64,000 bases of DNA. It comes from a bacterium (lineage in GTDB: Bacteria; Bacillota; Bacilli; Lactobacillales; Streptococcaceae). Shown piece after piece: positions 47,550-55,170 of this stretch. The position numbers and the translations under genes were made by a program. Where the stretch lies: the NCBI GenBank assembly GCA_905221145.1, contig CAJNCA010000001.1, positions 186,001 through 250,000 of the forward strand, in the 5' to 3' direction. The notes beneath the pieces are model-generated. The model saw only the letters and a list, made by a program, of their open reading frames with translations, was not told where the DNA came from and ran no database searches. Within the stretch, counting starts at the first letter, position 1; each line of letters starts with the position of its first letter.

Positions 47550-48602
47550 GTGGTAGAATTGGGAATTTCAACATTTGGGGAAACAACGGAGCTTGAAGGG
47601 ACTGGACAGAATTACAGTCATGCCGAACGCATTCGTCAATTGGTGACAGAGATTGAACTGGCTGACAAGGTTGGTTTGGATGTGTATGGGATTGGTGAGC
47701 ACCATCGAGCGGATTTTGCAGTATCAGCCCCAGAGATTGTTCTGGCAGCTGGGGCAGTTAATACCCAAAAAATCCGTTTGACTAGTGCAGTCAGCATTCT
47801 CTCAAGCATGGACCCGATTCGTTTGTTCCAACAGTATGCCACTATCGATGCTTTGTCAAATGGACGAGCAGAGATTATGGCTGGAAGGGGCTCTTTCACG
47901 GAATCCTTCCCTCTGTTTGGCTATGATTTGAAAGACTACGAAGCTCTCTTTGATGAGAAATTAGACTTGCTTCAGTTAGTCAATGAAAAGACCAAGCTAG
48001 ACTGGCAAGGTCGATTGACCCAAACGATTGCCGGCAAAGAAGTCTATCCTCGTCCAGTTCAGGACAAATTGCCCTTGTGGATAGCGACAGGTGGTCATGT
48101 TGAATCAACAGTGAAGATTGCTCAGGCAGGCTTACCGATTGTCTATGCTATTATTGGTGGCAATCCGCGTTATTTTCAAAAATTGATTCAGGCTTATCGT
48201 GACATTGGGAGTGAAGCGGGCCATGTCAGTCATGAACTAATGGTCGGGGCCCATTCTTGGGGTTGGATTGCTGAGGATGGCGAGCAGGCAGTGAAAGATT
48301 ATTTCCATCCGACCAAGCAAGTGGTGGACGCTATTTCCAAAGACCGTCCACATTGGCAGGAATTGCGTTATGAACAATATTTGGAGCAAGTTGGACCAAA
48401 TGGTGCCATGTTTGTGGGCAATCCAGATCAGGTAGCAGAAAAATTGATTCGTATGATTGAAGACTTAGGTTTGGACCGCTTTATGTTGCACCTACCGCTT
48501 GGTTCTATGCCTCATGATCAAGTTCTGAGAGCCATCGAACTTTTTGGAACTCAAGTTGCACCAAAAGTTCGAGCTTACTTTGCCATGAAAGATGCTAAAT
48601 AA
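47550..48602 (+). CDS. LLM-class flavin-dependent oxidoreductase
   Basis: 350 residues, luciferase-like monooxygenase fold. GIGEHHRADFAVSAP (about residues 47-61) and the GRAEIMAGRGSFTESFPLFG block are typical. GTG start at 47550 behind AAGGAGAATCACT. Relatives use reduced flavin to cleave C-S bonds or oxidise aldehydes; the substrate here is unknown. A terminator separates it from the next operon, but its proximity to sulfur-type genes is suggestive. Probably the SP_0267 position. Confidence 0.85.
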   Translation: MVELGISTFGETTELEGTGQNYSHAERIRQLVTEIELADKVGLDVYGIGEHHRADFAVSAPEIVLAAGAVNTQKIRLTSAVSILSSMDPIRLFQQYATIDALSNGRAEIMAGRGSFTESFPLFGYDLKDYEALFDEKLDLLQLVNEKTKLDWQGRLTQTIAGKEVYPRPVQDKLPLWIATGGHVESTVKIAQAGLPIVYAIIGGNPRYFQKLIQAYRDIGSEAGHVSHELMVGAHSWGWIAEDGEQAVKDYFHPTKQVVDAISKDRPHWQELRYEQYLEQVGPNGAMFVGNPDQVAEKLIRMIEDLGLDRFMLHLPLGSMPHDQVLRAIELFGTQVAPKVRAYFAMKDAK

Positions 48603-48669
48603 AAAATCCTAATCAGGCTGATAAAAAATCTATATAACAACTATTTTTAAAAAGTAATAAACAGAAAAG

Positions 48670-48714
48670 AATCTCTGAAAAGCTAGTAAAATCAGGCTTT
48701 CCAGAGATTTTTTT
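48670..48714 (+). terminator. Terminator after the LLM gene
   Basis: AATCTCTGAAAAGC and GGCTTTCCAGAGATT pair with one mismatch and are followed by TTTTTT. Confidence 0.85.
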
Positions 48715-48732
48715 CGTTATTGATATAAACAA

Positions 48733-48790
48733 TCCCAATCAAGTCGATAGTCAATATATATTGGGAAAAGGCTAAAATGAGTGGTAAGAT
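48733..48790 (+). promoter_or_regulatory. Candidate promoter and inverted repeat of the UroD-like operon
   Basis: TTGGGA (48761-48766), 18 bp, TAAGAT (48785-48790). The inverted repeat TCCCAAT (48733-48739) / ATTGGGA (48760-48766) covers the -35. It could be an operator; the regulator is unknown. Confidence 0.4.
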
Positions 48791-48819
48791 GGTTTCAATC
48801 CAAATGGAAGGAGAAAAGT

Positions 48820-49827
48820 ATGACAAGTAAAAGAGAGCTAGTTTTTAGAGCCATCCGAGGAGAAGAAGTGGAACGGGTTCCTGTAGGCTTTTGGTTTCAT
48901 TTTGTAACTCTGGAGGAAAAAGGGCAAGGTTTAAATAACCCACGTATTTTCCAAAAAAGTGTAGAGGGGCATCGGAAGTACGTTGAAAGAATCCATCCTG
49001 ACTTTGTCAAAATAATGAGTGACGGCTTTTTCATTTATCCAAGTAATGTTTATAGTCCTTTGGTTGCAAGTATTCAGGAGTTGGCTTCTATTGAGTCAAT
49101 TGGTGAAAACCATCCTTGGATTCAGCAACAAGTAGAAGTGGTGCAAGCTATCCGAGCAACCTTCACTGAGGACATTGCATCATTCTACAATATCTTTTCT
49201 CCGATTTCCTACCTGAAAAGGTGGTTTCGTACAGAAACTTCTAGAGGTGATAAGGAGGTTGCAGATCTTTTGCTTGAAAATCTAGAGCTATTCAGGGAGG
49301 TTTTAGATGTGATAGCTGAGGATATCGCTATCCTGACAAAGGCAGTCATTCAGGATGGTGGAGCAGATGGGATTTACCTTAGTACGCAAGAAATTCAGGA
49401 TGAGCGCATCACACCAGACTTGTACCAGACCTATATCGAGCCAAGTAATATAAAGGTTTTAGAAGCTGCTAATCAGGCAGGTGGGGTAAATATCCTGCAT
49501 ATCTGCGGTTTCCAAGGTGCCAATAATGATGTGACTATTTTCAAAGATTATCCAGCCCAGGTTTTTAACTGGGCAACTCATCATGAAGCAGTTAGTTTGC
49601 CTCAAGGTCAGGAGCTATTTCATGGCAAAGCGGTCTTGGGTGGTTTTGAAAATGGGAAGCAGAGCTTGCTTTATGGAGGTAGAAAGGCTGAACTACAAGA
49701 GGAAACCAAACGCTTGTTGGCTGAAGCTGGGACTAGAGGAGTCCTTCTTGGAGCGGATTGCACGGTTCCAGATGATTTTGAATTAGAAAGATTGGACTGG
49801 ATTCGTCAGGCTGCTATTTTAGAATAG
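48820..49827 (+). CDS. UroD/MtaA-family zinc methyltransferase-like protein 1
   Basis: 335 residues; ATG 48820 follows GGAAGGAGAAAAGT and replaces the GTG at 48781. The fold is the uroporphyrinogen decarboxylase barrel, but the RQAGR motif of true decarboxylases is missing (VPVGFWFHF stands there). The H-x-C-x(n)-C zinc signature of MtaA/CmuA methyltransferases is present: H227, C229 and C314. Streptococci do not make haem, so methyl transfer to or from a thiol is likelier. First gene of an eight-gene operon with a paralogue two genes on. Exact reaction unknown. Confidence 0.8.
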   Translation: MTSKRELVFRAIRGEEVERVPVGFWFHFVTLEEKGQGLNNPRIFQKSVEGHRKYVERIHPDFVKIMSDGFFIYPSNVYSPLVASIQELASIESIGENHPWIQQQVEVVQAIRATFTEDIASFYNIFSPISYLKRWFRTETSRGDKEVADLLLENLELFREVLDVIAEDIAILTKAVIQDGGADGIYLSTQEIQDERITPDLYQTYIEPSNIKVLEAANQAGGVNILHICGFQGANNDVTIFKDYPAQVFNWATHHEAVSLPQGQELFHGKAVLGGFENGKQSLLYGGRKAELQEETKRLLAEAGTRGVLLGADCTVPDDFELERLDWIRQAAILE

Positions 49828-49836
49828 GAGGGCCTT

Positions 49837-50040
49837 ATGAAAAGAAAAAAGTGGATATTAGTAGGGACAGCCCTTGGCTTTGTTATCTTACTTGCGATTA
49901 GTCTCACAAAGGGACTTACTTGTAAGGAAGGGCCAAGATGCCATGGGATTCAGGATTTTCAGAAGGGAAGTCTTCCCTTTATTCAAACCAATGATATTGC
50001 CAGTGTTTTATTAGTCGAAAAAGAAAGAAATGGAGAATAG
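49837..50040 (+). CDS. Small single-pass membrane or secreted protein (67 aa)
   Basis: ATG 49837 behind TAGGAGGGCCTT, nine bases after the first UroD-like gene and two bases before the next. A basic start (MKRKKW) and one hydrophobic segment (about residues 6-23) precede an outside part with two cysteines (TCKEGPRCHG) and a polar tail. It resembles the N terminus of the operon's binding proteins only in general pattern. I do not recognise a family. Confidence 0.65.
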   Translation: MKRKKWILVGTALGFVILLAISLTKGLTCKEGPRCHGIQDFQKGSLPFIQTNDIASVLLVEKERNGE

Positions 50041-50042
50041 AG

Positions 50043-51044
50043 ATGTCAGAAAAAAGAGAATGGGTTTTAAAAGCATTTATAGGAGAAGTAGTCGATCGTG
50101 TGCCAGTCGGTTTTTGGCACCACTTTACATCAGAAGAGGAGTGGTTAAAGGGATTTTCAAATCCAGTGATTATTGAAAAGAATATACAAGGTCACAAACA
50201 ATTTATCCATGAACTAAATCCTGACTTTATTAAGTTGATGAGTGATGGTTATTTTGCTTATCCAAATCCAGTTATTGCCAAAGGGAAATCTCTCCAAGAG
50301 TTGGCAGAGATTGAACCTCTGGGAGAAGATCATCCGTGGATTAGAGAGCAAGTGGAATTGGTGAAAAAGATTAAGCAGGAGTTTACGGAAGATATTGTTG
50401 CTATTTACAATATTTTTGCACCTGTGACCTACCTCAAATGGTTACTTGGGGAAGTGTCTGGTGGAGATGATCTCATTGCAGATTTCTTAGTCCAAGATCC
50501 TCAGAAATTGAAAAAAGTCCTCGATGTGATTGCGCAAGATATCGCTAGCTTGAGTCAAGCTATTATTAGAGATGCAGGAGCAGACGGTATCTATCTCAGT
50601 GTGCAAAGTATTCAGGATGCGCGTGTTTCTGTTGAAGACTATCAGGAGATTATTGCGCCGAGTGAACTGACTGTTTTAAATGCAGCTAAGTCGGTTGGTG
50701 GGGTAAATATCCTTCATATCTGTGGCTATGAAGGAGCTCGAAACGATATTCATATCTTTGCCGACTATCCAGCTCATGTTTTTAACTGGGCGGTTGGTCC
50801 AGAAGGAATCAGTCTAAAAGAAGGTCGTGAGATTTTCAAGGGTCGTACTGTTTTAGGAGGATTTGAAAACGGAAAAGAGGGTCTTCTCTATCGAGGCAGT
50901 AAGGAAGAAATCCAAGCTGAAACCAAACGATTGATAGAAGAAACAGGCAAAGATGGCCTCATACTTGGAGCAGATTGTACCATTCCGAGCGATATTGCAG
51001 TGGAACGTATCCAGTGGGTGAGAGAAGCAGTAGGCGCGATATAA
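50043..51044 (+). CDS. UroD/MtaA-family zinc methyltransferase-like protein 2
   Basis: 333 residues, a clear paralogue of the gene at 48820 along its whole length. It keeps the same zinc signature: H225 and C227 in NILHICG, and C312 in LGADC. The RQAGR motif is again missing. ATG 50043 follows GGAGAATAGAG. Retention of both copies suggests two related substrates or a heteromer. Function by family inference. Confidence 0.8.
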   Translation: MSEKREWVLKAFIGEVVDRVPVGFWHHFTSEEEWLKGFSNPVIIEKNIQGHKQFIHELNPDFIKLMSDGYFAYPNPVIAKGKSLQELAEIEPLGEDHPWIREQVELVKKIKQEFTEDIVAIYNIFAPVTYLKWLLGEVSGGDDLIADFLVQDPQKLKKVLDVIAQDIASLSQAIIRDAGADGIYLSVQSIQDARVSVEDYQEIIAPSELTVLNAAKSVGGVNILHICGYEGARNDIHIFADYPAHVFNWAVGPEGISLKEGREIFKGRTVLGGFENGKEGLLYRGSKEEIQAETKRLIEETGKDGLILGADCTIPSDIAVERIQWVREAVGAI

Positions 51045-51081
51045 GAAGACTTCAGTTTTAATAACTGTATTGGAGGTTATT

Positions 51082-51957
51082 ATGAGCAAAAGAAAGTGGC
51101 TAATCGGAAGCGTGTTAGTTTTGTCGATAGTTGGGGCTACGATTTTGGGTAGAGAATTAGTTTCAGCTAGGACGAACCATACGATAAAAAATGAATCAAA
51201 CAAGGAAGTGCGAGTTATAAAGGTTGCATATTCACAGGCTCATGCTCCCTATAATTTTACAAATGAGAATGGTGAACCAGATGGATATGAAGCTTCAGTC
51301 TTAAAGGCCATTGATGAAAAGTTACCAGGATATCGTTTTGAATACGAGGGAACTAATGATGAAGCCTTACTAATTGGTTTGGAATCTGGTAAATATGATA
51401 TCGGAACAAAAGCAGCTTGGTATACAGATGAACGAGCTAAGAAATTTATTATTCCCAAAGAGCCGATTGGAGCTAGCATCATAGGTTTTACTGTAAGAAA
51501 AGAGGACGAACAGAAGTATAAGAATATTGATGATTTTGCTAAGAATAAAGGGAAGTTAGTGCCTATTTCTCCACAAAATGCTCAATGGAGTGTGATCACG
51601 GATTACAATGATAAACATCAAGATACACCTATTGACTTAACAGCTGCTGAATCTTTTAAGGTAGCAGATGCTTATGCTTGGGTATTGGAAGGACGTTATG
51701 ATGCTTACTTTGATGTGAAATTATCATTTGAAAAATCTGTTCGTTCTGATAGTGGACCTTATCATCAATATGCTGATAAATTATCATGGTTTCCATATAA
51801 AGGGATTTTAACATATCCTTTATTACATCGTAGTAAAGAAAATGAGCAGTTTGCTAAAGATTATGATGCTGCTATTAAAGATTTGAAAGAAGATGGAACC
51901 TTAGCTAGATTGTCAGAACAATTTTTTGGAGAAGATGTTTTTTCTTATGCAGATTAA
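51082..51957 (+). CDS. Amino-acid ABC transporter binding protein 1 (TcyJ/K-like, no lipobox)
   Basis: 291 residues; ATG 51082 (TTGGAGGTTATT upstream) rather than TTG 51070. An N-terminal hydrophobic segment (about 5-25) has no cysteine, so it is anchored as a membrane helix or secreted, unlike usual Gram-positive binding lipoproteins. The rest is a polar amino-acid binding fold (type II) with YDIGTKAAWYTDERAKKF. Closely similar to the next gene, indicating tandem duplication. Cystine or related sulfur ligand inferred from the TcyJKLMN-like layout. Confidence 0.82.
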   Translation: MSKRKWLIGSVLVLSIVGATILGRELVSARTNHTIKNESNKEVRVIKVAYSQAHAPYNFTNENGEPDGYEASVLKAIDEKLPGYRFEYEGTNDEALLIGLESGKYDIGTKAAWYTDERAKKFIIPKEPIGASIIGFTVRKEDEQKYKNIDDFAKNKGKLVPISPQNAQWSVITDYNDKHQDTPIDLTAAESFKVADAYAWVLEGRYDAYFDVKLSFEKSVRSDSGPYHQYADKLSWFPYKGILTYPLLHRSKENEQFAKDYDAAIKDLKEDGTLARLSEQFFGEDVFSYAD

Positions 51958-51990
51958 ACAGGAAGCAGTAGCTAAATAAAGGAGAAGAAT

Positions 51991-52869
51991 ATGAGTAAGA
52001 AAACATGGATTATTGGTGGAGTTGCGGTTGCGGCGGTTCTTGGAGCAACAATTATTGGTAGAACTTTGGCGGGAGCATCTGCTAAAGGTGCAGATGCAGC
52101 TTCGTCTGGACAAGTGACAACTTTAAAAGTTGCCCATACCCAAAACTATGTCCCTTATGATTTTATTGACGAAAAAGGGGAATCAGATGGTTATGAAGTC
52201 GCTGTTTTAAAGGCGGTTGATGAGAAATTAGCGGATTATAAATTTGAGTATACTGGAACTAGTGATGATGATCTCTTGATTGGACTTGAGTCTGGCAAGT
52301 ACGATATTGGGACAAAAGGTGCTTGGTATACAGATGAACGGGCTAAGAAATTCATTATTCCATCTGAGCCAGTAGGAGCCAGCATTATTGGTTTTACCGT
52401 TAGAAAAGAAGATGAAGCCAAATATAAGAATATTGATGATTTCGCTAAAAACAAAGGAAAATTAGTGCCCATCTCTCCTCAGAATGCCCAGTGGAATGTT
52501 ATCAATAGCTATAATGACAAGCATAAAGATACACCAATTGAGTTGACGGCTGCTGAATCCTTCAAAGTGGCAGATGCTTATGCTTGGGTTTTAGAAGGAC
52601 GTTATGATGCTTTCTTTGACATCAAGCTGTCTTTTGAAAAAGCAGTGACAGCAGAAGATGGTTCTTACCACCAATATGCGGACAAACTTAGCTGGTTCCC
52701 TTATAAAGGAATTCCAACCTATCCATTGATTCACCGTGATGAAAAGGGAGAGAAGTTTGCTAAAGAGTATGAAAAGGCTATTAAAGAATTAAAAGAAGAC
52801 GGTACTTTAGCTAAGCTTTCTCAAAAATACTTTAAAGAAGATGTCTTTAGTTATGTTGATAAAGATTAA
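51991..52869 (+). CDS. Amino-acid ABC transporter binding protein 2 (TcyJ/K-like, no lipobox)
   Basis: 292 residues, starting MSKKTWIIGGVAVAAVLG. Again no lipobox cysteine after the hydrophobic segment. Shares long identical blocks with the preceding protein (for example VPISPQNAQW and SFKVADAYAWVLEGRYDA). AAAGGAGAAGAAT precedes ATG 51991. Two tandem binding proteins followed by two permeases and an ATPase is the B. subtilis TcyJKLMN order. Confidence 0.83.
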   Translation: MSKKTWIIGGVAVAAVLGATIIGRTLAGASAKGADAASSGQVTTLKVAHTQNYVPYDFIDEKGESDGYEVAVLKAVDEKLADYKFEYTGTSDDDLLIGLESGKYDIGTKGAWYTDERAKKFIIPSEPVGASIIGFTVRKEDEAKYKNIDDFAKNKGKLVPISPQNAQWNVINSYNDKHKDTPIELTAAESFKVADAYAWVLEGRYDAFFDIKLSFEKAVTAEDGSYHQYADKLSWFPYKGIPTYPLIHRDEKGEKFAKEYEKAIKELKEDGTLAKLSQKYFKEDVFSYVDKD

Positions 52870-52902
52870 GTGAGCAATCAGGCATGTTAGAAAGAGGTTT
52901 AC

Positions 52903-53595
52903 ATGGTTTCATATGATTTTTCAAGAGTGTTCCAATTTTTACCAACCTTATGGCAGGCTCTTCCTATGACCTTGTCCATTCTCTTTTTTACTACAATCCT
53001 CGGTTCCCTTTTCGGTGGCTTACTGGCTTGGGCTCAAGTGGGAGAAGACAAGACTTTTGCGGGTCTTTCTAAGGGCTATATTTTCACTCTTCGCTGTACT
53101 CCTCCTATTGTTTTACTATTCCTTGTCTTTTATGGTTTACCTGAATTTTTAAAATGGTGGCTGAATTTAGATATCAACAACTGGTCTAAAACGGTCTTCG
53201 TCTTATTTACCATGGTTTTGCTATTTGCAGCTATCATTGCAGAGGTGTTTAAGGCTTCTTATCAGGCAATTCCCAAAGGACAGATGGAGGCTGGAGTCAG
53301 TATTGGTCTGACACCTAGTCAGACATTTTGGAGAATCATTTTTCCTCAGGCTTTTCAAGTGGCTCTTCCAAATATGACGACAGCTATTCTAAATTTGATG
53401 CGGGACGCTGCCTTAGCTTATACGATTGGTTTTGTAGATGTCATGGGGGCTGGGAATCTCTTAATTAGTCGTAATTTGGGGAATTACTCTCTTGAAACCT
53501 ATACAGCGGTTGCCATTCTTTATTGGGGTGTGGCCTTGGCTGTTTCCTTCTTGAGTCGCTTGTTAGAAAAATCTTTGGAAACGAAAGGGAGATAG
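52903..53595 (+). CDS. Polar amino-acid ABC transporter permease 1
   Basis: 230 residues with about five membrane segments of the His/Glu/Gln/Arg/Cys permease family (LRCTPPIVLLFLVFYG). The ATPase-contact loop is MEAGVSIGLTPSQTFWRIIFPQ. Start ATG 52903 behind AAAGAGGTTTAC. Three bases separate it from permease 2; the two should form a heterodimer. Confidence 0.9.
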   Translation: MVSYDFSRVFQFLPTLWQALPMTLSILFFTTILGSLFGGLLAWAQVGEDKTFAGLSKGYIFTLRCTPPIVLLFLVFYGLPEFLKWWLNLDINNWSKTVFVLFTMVLLFAAIIAEVFKASYQAIPKGQMEAGVSIGLTPSQTFWRIIFPQAFQVALPNMTTAILNLMRDAALAYTIGFVDVMGAGNLLISRNLGNYSLETYTAVAILYWGVALAVSFLSRLLEKSLETKGR

Positions 53596-53598
53596 GAT

Positions 53599-54321
53599 AT
53601 GGATTTAGACTATATTGCAAAAACCTTTTTAGAGACCTTAAAAGGAGTACCGACTACCTTGATTATCATGATTGTAGCCATGGTCTTAAGTTTTCTACCC
53701 GCCTTATTTTTAGCGCTGGGGCAAATATACAAAGTCAAAGGTGTTCGAACCTTCTCCCTCGTGTATCTAGCTTTTATAAGAGCGACACCTCCGATTTTGC
53801 TGATTCTTTTCTTTTATAGTTTGTTTCCGAGTTTGCTCAATCAATTTCTTAAAAGCATAGGAAGTGATGTTGATATCTTTAAACTCAATCCCATCTATTA
53901 TGCTTTTATTATCTATAGCTTGATGACAACAGGTAGTTTATCAGAAATCTTACGTTCGGCTATTTTGACTGTGGATAAGGGACAATTAGAAGCTGCACAA
54001 GCGATTGGTTTAACCACTAGTCAGGCTTATGTGAGAATTGTTTTTCCACAGGCCTTGCGGTCAGCCTTGCCCAATCTAGCTAATCTAGTCATCAATATTG
54101 TAAAAGGAACCTCTTTGGTCTTTGTGATGACCATTAAGGATATTACAGCTATTGCCCGTGTTGAAGCGTCTTATGGTTATCAGTATTTTGAATCTTATTT
54201 TGTGATCTTTTTACAGTACATTCTTATTTGCGGATTGATTCAATGGGGCTTTTCAATCTTAGAGAAACGCTATATTCGAAGAGAAAAGGGACAAGTAGTG
54301 CCCAGTACAGGTTTAGCATAG
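53599..54321 (+). CDS. Polar amino-acid ABC transporter permease 2
   Basis: 240 residues, same family as the previous gene, with FIRATPPILLILFFY and the loop LEAAQAIGLTTSQAYVRIVFPQ. ATG 53599 follows GGGAGATAGGAT. Followed after nine bases by the ATPase. Confidence 0.9.
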   Translation: MDLDYIAKTFLETLKGVPTTLIIMIVAMVLSFLPALFLALGQIYKVKGVRTFSLVYLAFIRATPPILLILFFYSLFPSLLNQFLKSIGSDVDIFKLNPIYYAFIIYSLMTTGSLSEILRSAILTVDKGQLEAAQAIGLTTSQAYVRIVFPQALRSALPNLANLVINIVKGTSLVFVMTIKDITAIARVEASYGYQYFESYFVIFLQYILICGLIQWGFSILEKRYIRREKGQVVPSTGLA

Positions 54322-54330
54322 GAGGAGACA

Positions 54331-55095
54331 ATGTTACAAGTAGAACATGTTGCAAAAAAATTTGGAGACAGACAAGTCCTAGAAGATGTTAATCTCAAGG
54401 TCAACCAAGGGGATGTGGTTGTAATCTTGGGACCATCTGGATCAGGTAAAACGACTTTTCTTAGATGTCTCAATCATTTGGAAAAGGCCGATAGTGGATC
54501 TTTGAAACTTGCTGACAAAGACTACGATCTTGGAAAACTGACTAAAAAAGATATTTTGGAAATTCGCCAGAAGACCGCCTTTGTTTTTCAACATTATAAT
54601 TTATTTGCCAATAAAACAGCCTTGGAAAATATTTTAGAAGGTCTGGTGATTGCTCGGAAAATTCCTAAGGAAGAAGCAATCAAACGTGCGGAAGCTGCCT
54701 TAGAAAAAGTTGGTTTACTAGCTTATAAAGATTACTATCCCTCTCAGCTTTCTGGAGGCCAGCAACAGCGAATTGGTATTGCGCGTGCCATCGCTGTGAA
54801 ACCAGAGGTCATTTTATTGGATGAGCCAACATCTGCCTTGGATCCAGAGTTGGTAGGAGATGTTTTAGATGTTTTAAAACAGTTAGCTAAAGAAGGGGTC
54901 ACTATGGTAGTAGTGACGCATGAGATGGGCTTTGCAAGGGATGTTGCTAACCATGTCATTTTTATGGATGGTGGGAAAATTGTTGAAGAAAATAATGCCC
55001 ATGATTTCTTTAGTCGCCCAAAAGAAGAACGAACCAAGCAGTTTTTGGCACGAATACTTTCGGATGCGACCTATAGTGTAGAATATATGATTTGA
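54331..55095 (+). CDS. Polar amino-acid ABC transporter ATPase
   Basis: 254 residues. Walker [10 protein letters not shown] (about 34-42), signature LSGGQQQR (about 137-144), Walker [13 protein letters not shown], switch VTHEMGFA. Last gene of the operon; TAGGAGGAGACA before the ATG. PAAT-family; TcyN-like by position. Confidence 0.92.
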   Translation: MLQVEHVAKKFGDRQVLEDVNLKVNQGDVVVILGPSGSGKTTFLRCLNHLEKADSGSLKLADKDYDLGKLTKKDILEIRQKTAFVFQHYNLFANKTALENILEGLVIARKIPKEEAIKRAEAALEKVGLLAYKDYYPSQLSGGQQQRIGIARAIAVKPEVILLDEPTSALDPELVGDVLDVLKQLAKEGVTMVVVTHEMGFARDVANHVIFMDGGKIVEENNAHDFFSRPKEERTKQFLARILSDATYSVEYMI

Positions 55096-55121
55096 TAGAT
55101 AGGCTTATCAGGGCAAAAATC

Positions 55122-55155
55122 AATCCCCCGAGCGTCAAGGCTTGGGGGATTTTTC
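55122..55155. terminator. Bidirectional terminator between the ABC operon and pulA
   Basis: AATCCCCCGAGC and GCTTGGGGGATT pair with one G-T; T-rich sequence lies on both outer sides. It serves both converging units. Confidence 0.88.
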
Positions 55156-55170
55156 TATAGGAGGGCTAGT

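Noticed and set aside
48820-51044. Haem biosynthesis (true uroporphyrinogen decarboxylase)
   Set aside because: The RQAGR motif is missing, no other haem genes are near, and the zinc H-x-C...C signature points to the MtaA/CmuA side of the family.
53523-53819. 98-codon ORF across the two permeases
   Set aside because: Out of frame with both well-supported permease genes.
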